From the NCBI GenBank assembly GCA_023213395.1, contig CM041465.1:82963741-83027740 (forward strand): 64,000 bases of DNA, read 5' to 3'. The DNA is from Cycas panzhihuaensis. Its lineage: Eukaryota > Cycadophyta. Both the position numbers and the translations under genes were made by a program. The notes under the pieces are model-generated. The model was not told the origin of the DNA, did no database searches, and worked only from the letters and a program-made list of their open reading frames with translations. Each line of letters opens with the position of its first letter. The stretch's first letter is position 1. Of the stretch, positions 43,331 to 53,820 are shown piece after piece.

Positions 43331-44160
43331 ATGTCATCCACCAACTTTGCTTTAATGGCAAAAGTATTATCATCTCTTGAATCTACCACTTTTGAAGAAG
43401 TTGTTGGAGATCAAAAGTGGCAAGCAACCATGAATGAGGAAATGGATTTCATTTTGCTAAGTAACACTTGGGAGCTAGTTGAGTTGCCAGATGGAAAGAA
43501 ACCAATTGATTGCTAATGGATTTATGAAACAAAATTTCATACAGAATTCTTTATTCAATGCTCAAAGCACGATTGATTTCCAAAGGTTTCAAATAGATTG
43601 AGGGCATCGATTATGATGAGACATTTGCCCCTATTGCCAATAACCACTATGAGGCTTGTTTTGGTTTTAGCAACTCAATTTAATTGGCATGTTTTCCAGA
43701 TGGATGTGAAAAGCATATTTTTAAATGGCGACTTATGGGAGGACGTTTACCTAAATCAACCTCCTGGCTATGGTGGAAAAGAACATCTAGTTTGCAAATT
43801 GAAGAAGGCTTTTTATAGCCTTAAACAATCACCTCATGCTTGGTACGCGAAGATAGATGAGTATTTTCAGAAGCATGAACTTGTATGTTCATCCTCGGAT
43901 CCCAATTTGTACATCAGAATTCAAGATAACTTGATCACTCTAGTTGTGTTGTATGTTGATGATTTGCTAATAACAAGTAATGACATAAAGTGGATTTCAT
44001 ATCTTCAAGGAGAATTAAATAGCAACTTTGAGATGACTGACCTTAGGTTGCTCCACTATTTTCTTGGCATAAAAGTCTTAATAGTATCCAGGTCACATCT
44101 TCTTTTTATAGTCCAAATATACAATGGAGATTTTTCAGAAGTTCATAATGGAGGAATGTA
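43313..44160 (+). pseudogene. Copia B reverse transcriptase
   Basis: EVVGDQKWQATMNEEMDFI and NTWELVELP open the RVT_2 domain. After a stop and frameshift near 43516-43598 the 187-residue piece 43598-44161 carries MDVKSIFLNGDLWEDVYL, KLKKAFYSLKQSPHAWYAKI, catalytic LYVDDLLITSNDI and FEMTDLRLLHYFLGI. The core motifs are well kept. Confidence 0.86.
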
Positions 44161-44905
44161 ATCCATTGCCAACCCATATGGAGACTGGACTTAAGCTGAA
44201 TATTGATGAGCATGGTAAACTTGTCAATCTCACTTTGTATAAGTAACTTGTGGGGAAATTAATTTACGTCACGCATACTTGACTAGATATTTCATATGTT
44301 GTTGGGATCCACTCTAGGTTTATGACACAACCCAAGATTTCACACTGGAAAGCAGCTTATGTAGATCTTGAGATATCTTCGAGGTTCACTTCAATTTAGA
44401 CTTGATTACTGCTAGGTGGATAATCCTTCTTTAACAGGTCACACGGATGCTGATTGGGTTGGTTGCAAGGATAATCGTAGATCAACCTTAGGCTATTGCT
44501 TTAACCTAGGTTCTACCTCTATTTTATGAAGTTGTAAAAGCAGCCAAATGTCACCTTGTTCTCTACTGAAGCAGAATACGAAGTTGTACTTAGTGTAGTT
44601 ACAGAGGCTATTTAGTTAAGAAGGATTTTTTAAGAGTTTGGTGTTAGTCAAACGCAAATTACTACCCTCTTCTATGACAATCAGAGTGTCCTCAAATTAA
44701 CTAAGAATCCTATACTCCATGTGAGAACAAAGCATATCCAGGTTCATCATTGCTTCATTAGGAAGCATGTTCAAGATTGTGAGATTGATTTGATTTACAA
44801 GCCGATCGACGAACATATTGTTGATATCTTCATCAAAGCACTTAATCGTGACAAATTCAAACTGCTCAACATGGCCTCAGAATCAGAATTAATGAGCTTA
44901 TCATT
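44161..44905 (+). pseudogene. Copia B RNase H
   Basis: Heavily interrupted. FSTEAEYEVV, LFYDNQSVLKLTKNP, VRTKHIQVHHCFIRKHV and HIVDIFIKALNRDKF (44721-44870) are the standard C-terminal copia motifs. The catalytic centre around ADWVGC is present in a broken frame near 44450. Confidence 0.8.
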
Positions 44906-44914
44906 AAAGGGGGA
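44906..44914 (+). other. Copia B polypurine tract
   Basis: aaaggggga immediately before the LTR start tgatgg. Confidence 0.75.
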
Positions 44915-45387
44915 TGATGGAAGAATTAATGATGCATTTATTAATTTAACTTTGACTATGTGTAAATACATTGTACTTTTGTAAATATAAAGTCATGTTA
45001 CTTTATCAACTTAGTGTGATAAAATACATTGTAAATATATTTATGTTAGTGGTTAGTCATCACTTGATGTTTTGAGCCTAATGTTCGTAGGGTTATATAT
45101 GCCCACACCTCATTGTAACATACATGTAATATTGATCATACAAAGTGCCAAATATCACCTTGCATGATCAACTCTTTGCATACCCTCTTGCCTCTTTCAT
45201 AACTATTTATTTTGGTATATATATGAGGCAACACTTATGTAATATCACGAAGTATGAATGAATGTTCAAGATATTGATTCTGGTGGCATAAGTAATTTGG
45301 TCCCCTCATCTTTGTTGGTTGCTTTTCTCTATATTCTTCGTGTGTTTTGAACTTTACTAGAAGGTAGCATGAATGCCTCTTCCTTCA
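44915..45387 (+). repeat. Copia B 3' LTR
   Basis: About 473 bp, TGATGGAAGAATTAATG...CCTTCA. The start matches 62223 (tgataaaagaattaatga), the atcaccttgcatgatca block matches the 62.4-kb LTR, and the end matches 31820-31918. Confidence 0.78.
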
Positions 45388-46750
45388 TAGGGGATTTTGT
45401 AAAGAGGTAATAATTTGAATTTTGGAGGCCTGCAAAAATATGGTCATAAAGATCATGTAATAGAAACTGCATAATATGAGAAGGAATGTGTGAGTTGTGG
45501 CCCGATAAGGTGGTCAACAATAAATTGATACGTGTGAGAAATAGGGACAAAAGAGGTATATAGTGAGAGGCACATGAGATTTTGAGATTGATTTGATAAG
45601 GGATTATGATAATTAATGGGTTGGTTAGACAACTAGAGATCTTAGGGAAATAAAATAGATGCAGAATTAGTGTAGTCACTCTTTATGGGAAACAAGTTTT
45701 AAAAGAGGTTTAGAGACAGGGGAAGGACTAGATGATGGACTTAATGGAAAAGTAGAGTGTTAGTTGTAAGGTAACTTGGGAAAGGAGGATAAAGGTAGCA
45801 AAGGTTTGTTAGAAAGCTAAAGAAGTGTTGTCATAGAAATTGGATGAAGCTGAACCAAGATTTATCCTACAACAAATTGGGAATTGGGAATTTTAAGTGC
45901 GGGGTAATTTTGCTCATAGGATGGAAGAATTTTTGAAGCAATGCTATGAGTGAATTCAATGGGAGCAGTAAAGTTATCGAAGGAAATGGACATGTGCAAC
46001 ATATGATTAGGGACAATATCAAATACTTTGTTGGATTCACTTGATTTAAGGGACTCTTCCTTGGGCTGCTTAGGACCTTCTTCATAGAATTAAATGGGTT
46101 CTCCTTGCTCTATTAAATCCTACTCTTCTTCATAGTGTCGGGTGGCTAAATTCTATTTGGATTCTTCTTCAAGGTGCTCAATCTTCACTTCCATCTGCTT
46201 AGTATCTTCAGTCTTGTTGGACTCTTGCACTTGAGTTTATTCTTTTTCATGTCCCTGCACAACTTCCAAAATTTCCCTATCAAGGGTCTATTCTTCCTTT
46301 TCTTCTATTAGTTCATCTACTTGCTTCAATTCTTTGGCATCTTCACATTGTTGGTATGCCGGTTGATATTGATGTGCTTCCTCTTCTTTTTGAGCTTTGT
46401 TATATGTTAATTTTTGGTGCCTGTTTTCTGCACACTCTTGAGTTGGGTCATTTTGAATTCTTGTCTTGCTCCCATCAATCAAGTACTACAAGAAATGAAA
46501 CTCGAAACCAAAACCAGTTGCTAAGTATTTTGTCGCTATACTTGGAATATGTAGTCTGTTTCCACACCTTTTAAAAATTGTCACATATCGCATCTTGTAA
46601 GAAATACCAGTTGTAATGTTTTCTATTTTGATAATTTTTTTCCCACCAATAAAACCAATTAATTGCTCGTCCTGATAGATGTTGAGATGGATAGAGAAAC
46701 TTTTCTTCTTCTAATGTTGAATAAATGTTGAAATAGGTGTTTAATATTAT
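45388..46750 (-). pseudogene. Gypsy gag relic, probably element X
   Basis: Near 46630-46680 the minus strand reads LSGRAINWFYWWEKN, a capsid-core motif of chromovirus type. A Glu/Lys/Gln-rich region follows (46288-46482: KAQKEEEAHQYQ, KELKQVDELIEEKEE), then Ser/Leu-rich broken frames to 45388. It lies on the same strand as the integrase/RNase H relic at 30.3-31.8 kb, on the other side of copia B, as expected if copia B inserted into one gypsy element. Confidence 0.6.
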
Positions 46751-47137
46751 TATCCATTATATCACCTTTATTCCTTCATCAAGATGTTATTCTTTTAAAG
46801 AAATCTATATGTTATTAGCTATCTTAAATAACTCAATTGACATTGATTGTTAGTCCAATAAATTCTTTTATATAATTTCAAATAATAATTTCTCTTCCAA
46901 ATATTTATAAAGAATATTCATATAATAATTTATTTTAAAATTTTTTAAATAAAAAATTCAAATAACCTAACCAAAATTTGAATCAAATACTTGTAATAAA
47001 AATTATAAACAAAAATATCTAAATATCATCTTTATATATATATAAAATTATAATTTATCCCCTTTAAAATTTAATATGTAGTCATCTAAATTAATATATA
47101 ACCAACTATTGATAACGAGAGATGTAAACTTCAAAAA
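46751..47137. other. Very AT-rich stretch
   Basis: Composition is almost entirely A/T with no supported feature. Confidence 0.6.
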
Positions 47138-47359
47138 TATAATCAATATAATTTAATAAAGATCTTATAACATAAAATATTTTTTCAAACGTTTCACGCG
47201 CGTGGTCTTCGGTTTTTTTTTGGGTTATAGCCGCGGTTGGACAAGCGTTATAATCAATATAATTTAATAAAGATCTTATAACATAAAATATTTTTTCAGA
47301 CGTTTCACGCGCGTGGTCTTCGGTTCTTTTTTGGGTTATAGCCGCGGTTGGACAAGCGT
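47138..47359. repeat. 111-bp tandem duplication, CpG-rich
   Basis: Copies 47138-47248 and 47249-47359, almost identical. Each joins an AT-rich half to cgtttcacgcgcgtggtctt and ttatagccgcggttggacaa. A diverged partial third copy (ggggtatagttgctcttgaacaagcgt) follows to about 47420. Confidence 0.92.
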
Positions 47360-48130
47360 TTCAAGTGTGGGGTTTCTATTTTCTTCTCTGCTGGGGTATA
47401 GTTGCTCTTGAACAAGCGTCAGCCCGTTGCTAGGGAATTGGCGACCAACTTATCTAAACACCTCAAATGAAGGAGATATCGATGTCGCCGTGTCGCCCTA
47501 CAATGTTTCATAAGCGTCTTGTCTGGGGGTTGGAGACCAGCGTTCAGTGAATCGAATCCCTGAACTCACCTGATTTTTGCCAACCCTGCTTGGTGTTTTT
47601 ATCCTCTTATGCGGTTCCTTTTGTGACTGTATGGCTCCACTGTTATTCACCAGAATTTTGATTGCTCATTCCATTGGACTCATCGCTACAGTGTGGGATT
47701 CCTCCACTAGGCATCTTGAAATGTCCCCTTGGGATACCCGCGCTTGCAGTAATCCAGCTTTGTGGCTTGACGTGCCTTCTCCCCTAGGGACCTTTTCTTT
47801 GCTTCTCTTGCAGGTGTTCATGGTGATCTTCATGATGCGTCTTTCCACGTCATGCTGATCTTTGTGATGCGCCTCTCCATGTCAAGCTATTGCCATTGTA
47901 ACTTCCTTGAGAACCTCAAGATAAGCTTTCCACAGACTGTCTTCGAGATGTTTGCTTTCCAGAATGGACGACGGCCTATGTGATGATGCTCGCCTCCCAG
48001 ACACGATCTCCTCCCGGAATATGAATATGTCTGACGGCATAAGAATATGCCCACATGAAAACTATGGATTATTTTAGAAAAAGGTGCTTGCACAAAATGA
48101 TATAGTCTGCGCTCCACAACTAAGACATAT
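47360..48130. other. GC-rich island of unknown origin
   Basis: Noticeably richer in G+C and CpG than any neighbouring kilobase. The plus strand has a short frame from 47467 (MKEISMSPCRPTMFHKRL). The minus strand has consecutive pieces 47666-47848 (KRSKEKVPRGEGTSSHKAG) and about 47875-48040 (SDIFIFREEIVSGRRASSH, KAYLEVLKEVTMAIA). No family recognised. It lies between a gag relic and a PBS on the same strand, so it could be host sequence captured in a retroelement leader, or an exon/5' region of a host gene. Confidence 0.4.
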
Positions 48131-48399
48131 ATCCTCTATTATAACGGGGTTGCGCAGATCTGTATTCTCTCTCTCTTTCGTTGTTGACCGCTCCACAGTT
48201 TTAAAATGATAGAAGTCAACACAATCCAATACTAACTGAATAGGTATTTGGTCGAAATGTCCTTGTAAACAAAGAACTCTTCCTATGAATAGTAATAATG
48301 GTGATATGATAAGTCCATGCATTGTAGACGCAACTCTGATTCAAGACAGAGCTGTGAAAATTTTAACTGCCAACAACAAATTGTTTTCTAAGTTTCTTT

Positions 48400-48411
48400 G
48401 CTCTAATACCA
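48400..48411 (-). other. Primer-binding site of a minus-strand LTR element (probably X)
   Basis: gctctaatacca is the reverse of TGGTATTAGAGC. Two bases later an LTR-like segment begins with tgtggc. Confidence 0.65.
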
Positions 48412-48413
48412 AT

Positions 48414-48825
48414 TGTGGCAATGCCCATGCATCTATGATAAAAAATAATAACATTCACAATATAAAACATTCAACTATTAACATCATATCAAACATCACA
48501 ACAAATTTTCACAATAATTTAGAGATTATAGCAATTAGTAGAATAGTAACAAATTAATATTAGATTTGTGATAGTGAATATATCTTCAAATGAAATGACA
48601 ACAATGTTTTGTCTTTTTTGAGGTAAAGGTTTTCTTCCGATTGGCACAACATGTTCTAATGGTTTTAGGATATTAGTCTAGATCAAAATATCAATTTCTT
48701 AAAATTGATTTATAAATGAATAGTGTTTCTCTATTTATAACCCTACGTTTTCTTATCTAAAAAATTGTCTTTTAATTCTCTCTTAAAAATATTGACTTTA
48801 CATTAATATATTTAGATATGTAACA
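48414..48825 (-). repeat. Probable 5' LTR of element X
   Basis: TGTGGCAATG...ATGTAACA, about 412 bp, adjacent to the PBS. The right part resembles the LTR at 56301-56805 in composition and in ctttatttataacc and aaaattgact words. No paired LTR in the window, so the right edge is tentative. Confidence 0.5.
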
Positions 48826-49620
48826 ACTTTTTCTTGTTCTCTTAAAAAATCAACTTTCATAATTAAGAATAAAACAATTGGTGAGAGTATTAGTGTGGGT
48901 GCATGTTGATGAGTGTTGTTCATAGATGCAACTTGATGATGTGTTCCATTTTTCAACCATGAGGCACTCTGTAAAGGAAATTTCAATAGATCTTACTATG
49001 TTTATTTAGAATGATTTTTATTTCCCTATTTTGACCCTTGTCATCCTTGAGTTGACCTTACAAGGCAAAATGTTGGACTAATGTCTCTTAGTTTTCCTTG
49101 ATAACACCCCAATAAAGTTTATGTATTTTTATTATAACTCTAAGTAGAACCATGTATAACTATTGTATTACTTATGAAGAGGGTATTTATATGACCTTCA
49201 AAGTGTGACTCTTGACTCGTCACCTTATTAAGGGCTTTTCATTTCACTTCCAATGACTTTTAATGTGGTCATTCCATGTACTATTTAAGGAGTAATGATT
49301 GGGGTGGAAGGCAATTGTTGAGCATGAGTTCTTAGATGTTTAGTTCTATGGGTGGATTTTTGAGGAAAGCTACATCAAAGTAAACCTGGATTCCACCTAG
49401 AGGAGTCTATTGTATGTAGCACAATTGTAAAGGCTAGTAGAGATAGGCTCATTGTGAAAGTTATTGCATGTAGCTAATGATTGGCATTAATGCATCTAGA
49501 TAAGTCCAACACCGGAATTGATACATCTAGTATATCCACTTATGAAATATGATGCTAATAGGATGACATGGATAGCGGGAAGGATTGACCTATGACTATG
49601 GTTTGGATGCAGAGAGGGTT

Positions 49621-49692
49621 GTGGTGTATGCAATCTCATTCTTGTTCTTGATGGCTGTGGTGTATGCAATCTCATTCTTGTTCTTGATGGCA
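49621..49692. repeat. 36-bp tandem duplication present only in unit 1
   Basis: Copies 49621-49656 and 49657-49692 differ in one base (final t/a). Unit 2 has a single copy near 52389. Confidence 0.93.
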
Positions 49693-49950
49693 GTATTGCT
49701 TGGTTCTCATTGGTGTTTGGTTTCCTTCTTGTTAACTTTTAGATACTCTTATCGAAACTCTCTCTCATTGTCTTCTATTCTAATCTCTTATCTCTTACAA
49801 ACACATTTGTTATGTAATATAGAATAATGGATGGAGAGTTGTTGTTTGTGAATTTGTTAATACAACAATTACATTTTGTAAAGTTTTGATTTTAATTAGT
49901 AAGAAATTTTACAACATATTATTTTTATATTGTTCATTCTTGTGGCTTAT

Positions 49951-50330
49951 AGCACCTTTCTTAACACTTTCTTATTTTTTACCCCAAATATAAAAACAAG
50001 TGTGAAACCTTGAAAAGAGTTTTCGTAAAGTGGGTTTAGGAAAAAAAATGGAAAAGGAGGAGGAAGAAAACACAAATCATCAAGATTGTACGGGTACGCA
50101 CTATGAGGACTAAACCTTAAAGCACATGGACTAATACCTTTCTTAATAATTTCTTCTTTCCTTTTTCCCAAATATTAAAATATAAATGTGAAACCTTGAG
50201 AAGACCTTTGACAAAGTGAGTTTGGAAAAAAACATTGAGAAAGGAAGGGATAAACATAAATCATTAGGATTATATGGGTGGGCTCTATAAGGTCTAAACA
50301 TTAAGTCACACAAGCACCAAATCCAAATCA
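49951..50330. repeat. Internal direct repeat of about 190 bp (unit 1)
   Basis: Segments starting ccttctta-type at about 49951 and 50138 share ccaaatat, aaaccttga and aaagtgrgttt blocks and an atggaaaagg/attgagaaagg word. The same pair recurs in unit 2 at about 52688 and 52866, so this repeat predates the 2.77-kb duplication. Confidence 0.7.
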
Positions 50331-50526
50331 AGCAAATCTGGGCAAGACAGTGATCCAATGCTTTCATTCCCACAATGGAAGGGCTACTCCCCACTTAAGA
50401 GGCATGGATATTTGTCTTGAGCTTCCAGACTTCAACATTGTGATATTTTCTAATTACAGAAGCAAAGCCTTTTGTCCACTAAGCTAAAGGGGATAGGACA
50501 TAGATGCTTCTATACAAGTCTCAAGG

Positions 50527-50662
50527 AACAATATTGATTGATCTTAAGCAAAGTGTAGTTGTATTGCTCTTGGCTATTTATTGCTTATTTTATTTTACCT
50601 CTATCTTCCTTTTGCCAATGCAGATATTTGTCTACTATTCAACTCCTCCCCATCATTAAGAC
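50527..50662 (-). repeat. Block shared with gypsy X integrase end (unit 1)
   Basis: aacaatattgattgat ... tttattgcttattttatttta ... tatttgtctacta aligns with 30345-30470. On the minus strand both give IVDKYPxL and NKxSNK-like residues. Probably a chromovirus integrase C-terminal fragment in the permease intron. Confidence 0.5.
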
Positions 50663-51084
50663 CCGTAGGTATGTTACATCCAATTTCACACAACTATTTG
50701 TTTGGATAAAGTTTGGTAAGCATTATACATTGGCAAATCATGCTTCAAAAGATGTTGCTTTATTTTGAGAATGGGGTCTTGCAAAGTGTAACCATCAAAC
50801 TGGCATTCTAAAAAGGCCACAAAATTCATATAGGTTGTTCTAGTAAATCTTAGTCTCTATATCGTGAAGAAAATTTATATTGAAGAATGGGCACATCTCC
50901 ATTTCATGCAAGTTATCACAGGCATAAGCTTTTTGATTTTCATGTATTCCTCTGATGAGATTGTATATAGATTTAGATATAGAAGTGTAATACAAAATAC
51001 ATATTGATGTCTTGTTTGAAAGGACTAGTGTATTATCTTCTACTGATTATTCACGTTATAATATTTCTGACTTTCATTGTTTTG

Positions 51085-51087
51085 CAG
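51085..51087 (+). promoter_or_regulatory. 3' splice acceptor, permease exon copy 1
   Basis: ttcattgttttgcag precedes the exon; a pyrimidine-rich tract and a canonical AG. The codon after it is in frame with the permease. Confidence 0.8.
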
Positions 51088-51435
51088 TCTCTGGGCAGTC
51101 TAGTTGCATTTCAGGCTATGGTCTCAATTGCCACAATTGGTTTGTACATTGCATATGCTTTGCCTATTCTATTCCGCGTAACACTTGCACGCAGAACATT
51201 TGTCAGAGGTCCTTTCAACCTTGGCTGCTTCAGTCTATTTGTTGGTTGGGTAGCTATCTTATGGGTTGCTACCATCACTGTTCTGTTTTCTCTCCCTGTG
51301 GCATATCCAGTTACAAAAAATACCCTCAACTATACACCTGTTGCAGTTGGGGGACTATTTGTGCTCATTTTGGGGAGTTGGCTTCTCTATGCAAGGCATT
51401 GGTTCAAGGGACCTGTGGCAAATATAAATATATAA
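51088..51435 (+). CDS. Amino-acid/GABA permease, C-terminal exon, copy 1
   Basis: 115 codons ending at TAA 51433-51435. The sequence SLVAFQAMVSIATIGLYIAY, then PILFRVTLARRTFVRGPFNL, VGWVAILWVA, LFSLPVAYPVT, LNYTPVAVGG and ARHWFKGP is unmistakably the end of plant bidirectional amino-acid transporter 1 (BAT1/GABA permease, APC superfamily; 12 membrane spans, about 500-530 residues in full). Three hydrophobic spans lie at residues about 5-27, 47-70 and 86-103, so this is roughly the last quarter. The start is set by the acceptor at 51085-51087 (phase 0); the residue after FNLG is Cys, where copy 2 has Arg and relatives I remember have a basic residue. AATAAA follows at 51438-51443. No upstream exon is visible. 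Confidence 0.88.
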   Translation, partial: SLGSLVAFQAMVSIATIGLYIAYALPILFRVTLARRTFVRGPFNLGCFSLFVGWVAILWVATITVLFSLPVAYPVTKNTLNYTPVAVGGLFVLILGSWLLYARHWFKGPVANINI

Positions 51436-52687
51436 GAAATAAAATAGAAGTTTCAATACCATAATTATTTCCTTTGTTAAGGAAGGACATGCATACCATT
51501 TGTTAATTGATTTTAAGGGAAAACTAGTAATGTTATAATTAGTTGAAGTTGTATGTTGTCTATAGCTTATTCTAATTTATATTTAGATATGTAACAACTT
51601 TTTCTTGTTCTCTTAAAAATCTAAGTTTCATAATTAAGAATAAAACAACTGGTGAGAGTATTAGTGTGGGTGTATTTTGATGAGTGTTGTTCCTAGATGC
51701 AACTTGATGATGTGTTCCTTTTCTCAACCAAGAGGCACTCTATAAAGGAAATTTCAATAGATCTTGCTATGTTTATTTAGAATGATTTTTATTTCCCTAC
51801 TTTGACCCTTGTCATCCTTGAGTTGATCTTACAAGGCAAAATGTTCGACTAATGTCTCTTAGTTTTCCTTGATAACACCCCAATAAAGTTTATGTATTTT
51901 TATTATAACCCTAAGTGGAACCATGTACAACTATTGTATTACTTGTGAAGAGGGTGTTTATATGACCTTCAAGGTGTGACTCGACTCGTCACCTTATTAA
52001 GGGCTTTTCATTTCACTTCCAATGACCTTTAATGTGGTCATTCCATGTACTATTTGAGAAATGAATTGGGGTGGAAGGCAATTGTTGAGCATGAGTTCTT
52101 AGATGTTTAGTTCTATGGGTGAATTTGTGAGGAAAGCTACATCAAAGTAAACCTAGATTCCACTTAGAGGAGGCTATTGTATGTAGCACAATTGTAAAGG
52201 CTACTAGAGATAGGCTCATTGTGAAAGTAACTGCATGTAGTGCTAGTGATTGGCATTAATGCATCGAGATAATTCCAACAACGGAATTGATACATCTAAT
52301 ATATCCACTTATGAAATATGATGCTAATAGAATGACATGGATAGCGAGAAGGATTGACCTATGACTATGGTTTGGATGTAGAGAGGATTGTGGTGTAAGC
52401 AATCTTATTCTTGTTCTTGATGGCAGTATTGCTTGGTTCTCATTGGTGTTTGGTTTCCTTCTTGTTAACTTTTAGATACTCTTATTTAGACTCTCTCTCT
52501 CTCATTGTCTTCTATTCTAATCTCTTCTCTCTTACAAACACATTTGTTATGTAATATAGAATAATGGATGGAGATTTATTGTTTGTGAATTTGTTGATAC
52601 GACAATTACATTTTGTAAGGTTTTGATTTTAATTAGTAAGAAATTTTACAACATATGATTTTTATATTATTCATTTTTGTGGTTTAT

Positions 52688-53080
52688 AGCACCTTTCTTA
52701 ATACTTATTTTTTACCCCAAATATAAAAATAAGTGTGAAACCTTGAAAAGAGTTTTCATAAAATGGGTTTGGAAAAAAAAATGGAAAAGGAGGAAGAAAA
52801 CACAATTCATTAGGATTATATGGGTAAGCACCATGAGGACTAAACCTTAAAGCACGTGGACTGACACCTTTCTTAATAATTTCTTCTTTCCTTTTTCCCA
52901 AATATTAAAATATAAATGTGAAACCTTGAGAAGACCTTTCACAAAGTGGGTTTGGAAAAAGAAATTTGAGAAAGGAAGGGAAAAGCATAAATCATTAGGA
53001 TTATATGGGTGTGCTCTATAAGGTCTAAACATTAAGTCACACAAGCACCAAATCCAAATCAAGCAAATCTGGGCAAGACA
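52688..53080. repeat. Internal direct repeat of about 190 bp (unit 2)
   Basis: Same pair as at 49951-50330, starting at about 52688 and 52866. Confidence 0.7.
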
Positions 53081-53257
53081 GTGATCCAATGCCTCCATTC
53101 CCACAATGGAAGGGCTACTCCCCACTTAAGAGGCATGGATATTTGTCTTGAGCTTCTAGACTGGAGCATTGTGATATTTACTAATTATAGAAGCAAAGCC
53201 TTTTGTCCACTAAGTTAAAAGGGATAGGACATAGATGCTTCTATACAAGTCTCAAGG

Positions 53258-53400
53258 AACAATATTGATTGATCTTAAGCAAAGTGCAGTTATATTGCTC
53301 TTGGATATTTATTGCTTATTTTATTTTACCTCTATCTTCCTTTTGCCAATGCGGGATATTTGTCTACTATTCAACTCCTCCCCATCATTAAGACCCGTAG
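53258..53400 (-). repeat. Block shared with gypsy X integrase end (unit 2)
   Basis: Second copy of the 50527-50662 block. Here cgggatatttgtctacta is closer to the 30.4-kb version (agggatatttatctacta) than unit 1, which lost bases in this word. Confidence 0.5.
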
Positions 53401-53817
53401 GCATGTTACATCCAATTTCACACAACTATTTATTTGGATAAAGTTTGGTAAGCATTATACATTGGCAAATCATGCTTTAAAAGATGTTGCTTTATTTTGA
53501 GAATGGGTTCTTATTAAGCGTAACCATCAAACTGGCATTCTGAAAAGGCCACAAAATTCATATAGGTTGTTCTAGTGAATCTTAGTCTTTATATCATGAA
53601 GAAAATTTATATTGAAGAATGGGCACATCTCCATTTCATGCAAGTTATCACAGGCATAAGCTTTTTGATTTTCATGTATTCCTCTGATGAGATTGTATAT
53701 AGATTTAGATATAGAAGTGTAATACAGAATACATATTGATGTCTTGTTTGAAAGGACTAGTGTATTATCTTTCTACTGATTATTCACGTTATAATATTTC
53801 TGACTTTCATTGTTTTG

Positions 53818-53820
53818 CAA
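53818..53820 (+). promoter_or_regulatory. Mutated splice acceptor, permease exon copy 2
   Basis: Reads caa where copy 1 has cag; the preceding ttcattgttttg is unchanged. The first in-frame alternative is atttcag at 53841-53847. Confidence 0.85.

Larger units (their letters stand above)
31820..45387 (+). mobile_element. Ty1/copia retrotransposon B, split by G5
   Basis: Plus strand: 5' LTR remnant, PBS-like site, long non-coding leader, gag with knuckle, protease, integrase (interrupted by G5 at 36044-42644), RT, RNase H, polypurine tract, 3' LTR. The integrase frame resumes after the insertion (YTPQQNGVVERM), so both halves belong to one element. Stops in most domains. A second LTR of the same family is at 62223-62700. 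Confidence 0.85.
48809..51579. repeat. Unit 1 of 2.77-kb tandem duplication
   Basis: Starts tatttagatatgtaacaac; offset to the second copy is 2771 bp. Colinear with 51580-54319 including the permease exon, differing by scattered substitutions and small indels. The shared word atattta at the unit boundary is a candidate microhomology. Confidence 0.93.

Noticed and set aside
47138-47420. CRISPR-like array
   Set aside because: Only two or three long direct copies without spacers, in plant nuclear DNA.
51012-51464. 150-residue frame overlapping the permease exon
   Set aside because: Different frame, reads through the intron and lacks family similarity; the permease frame carries all conserved residues.
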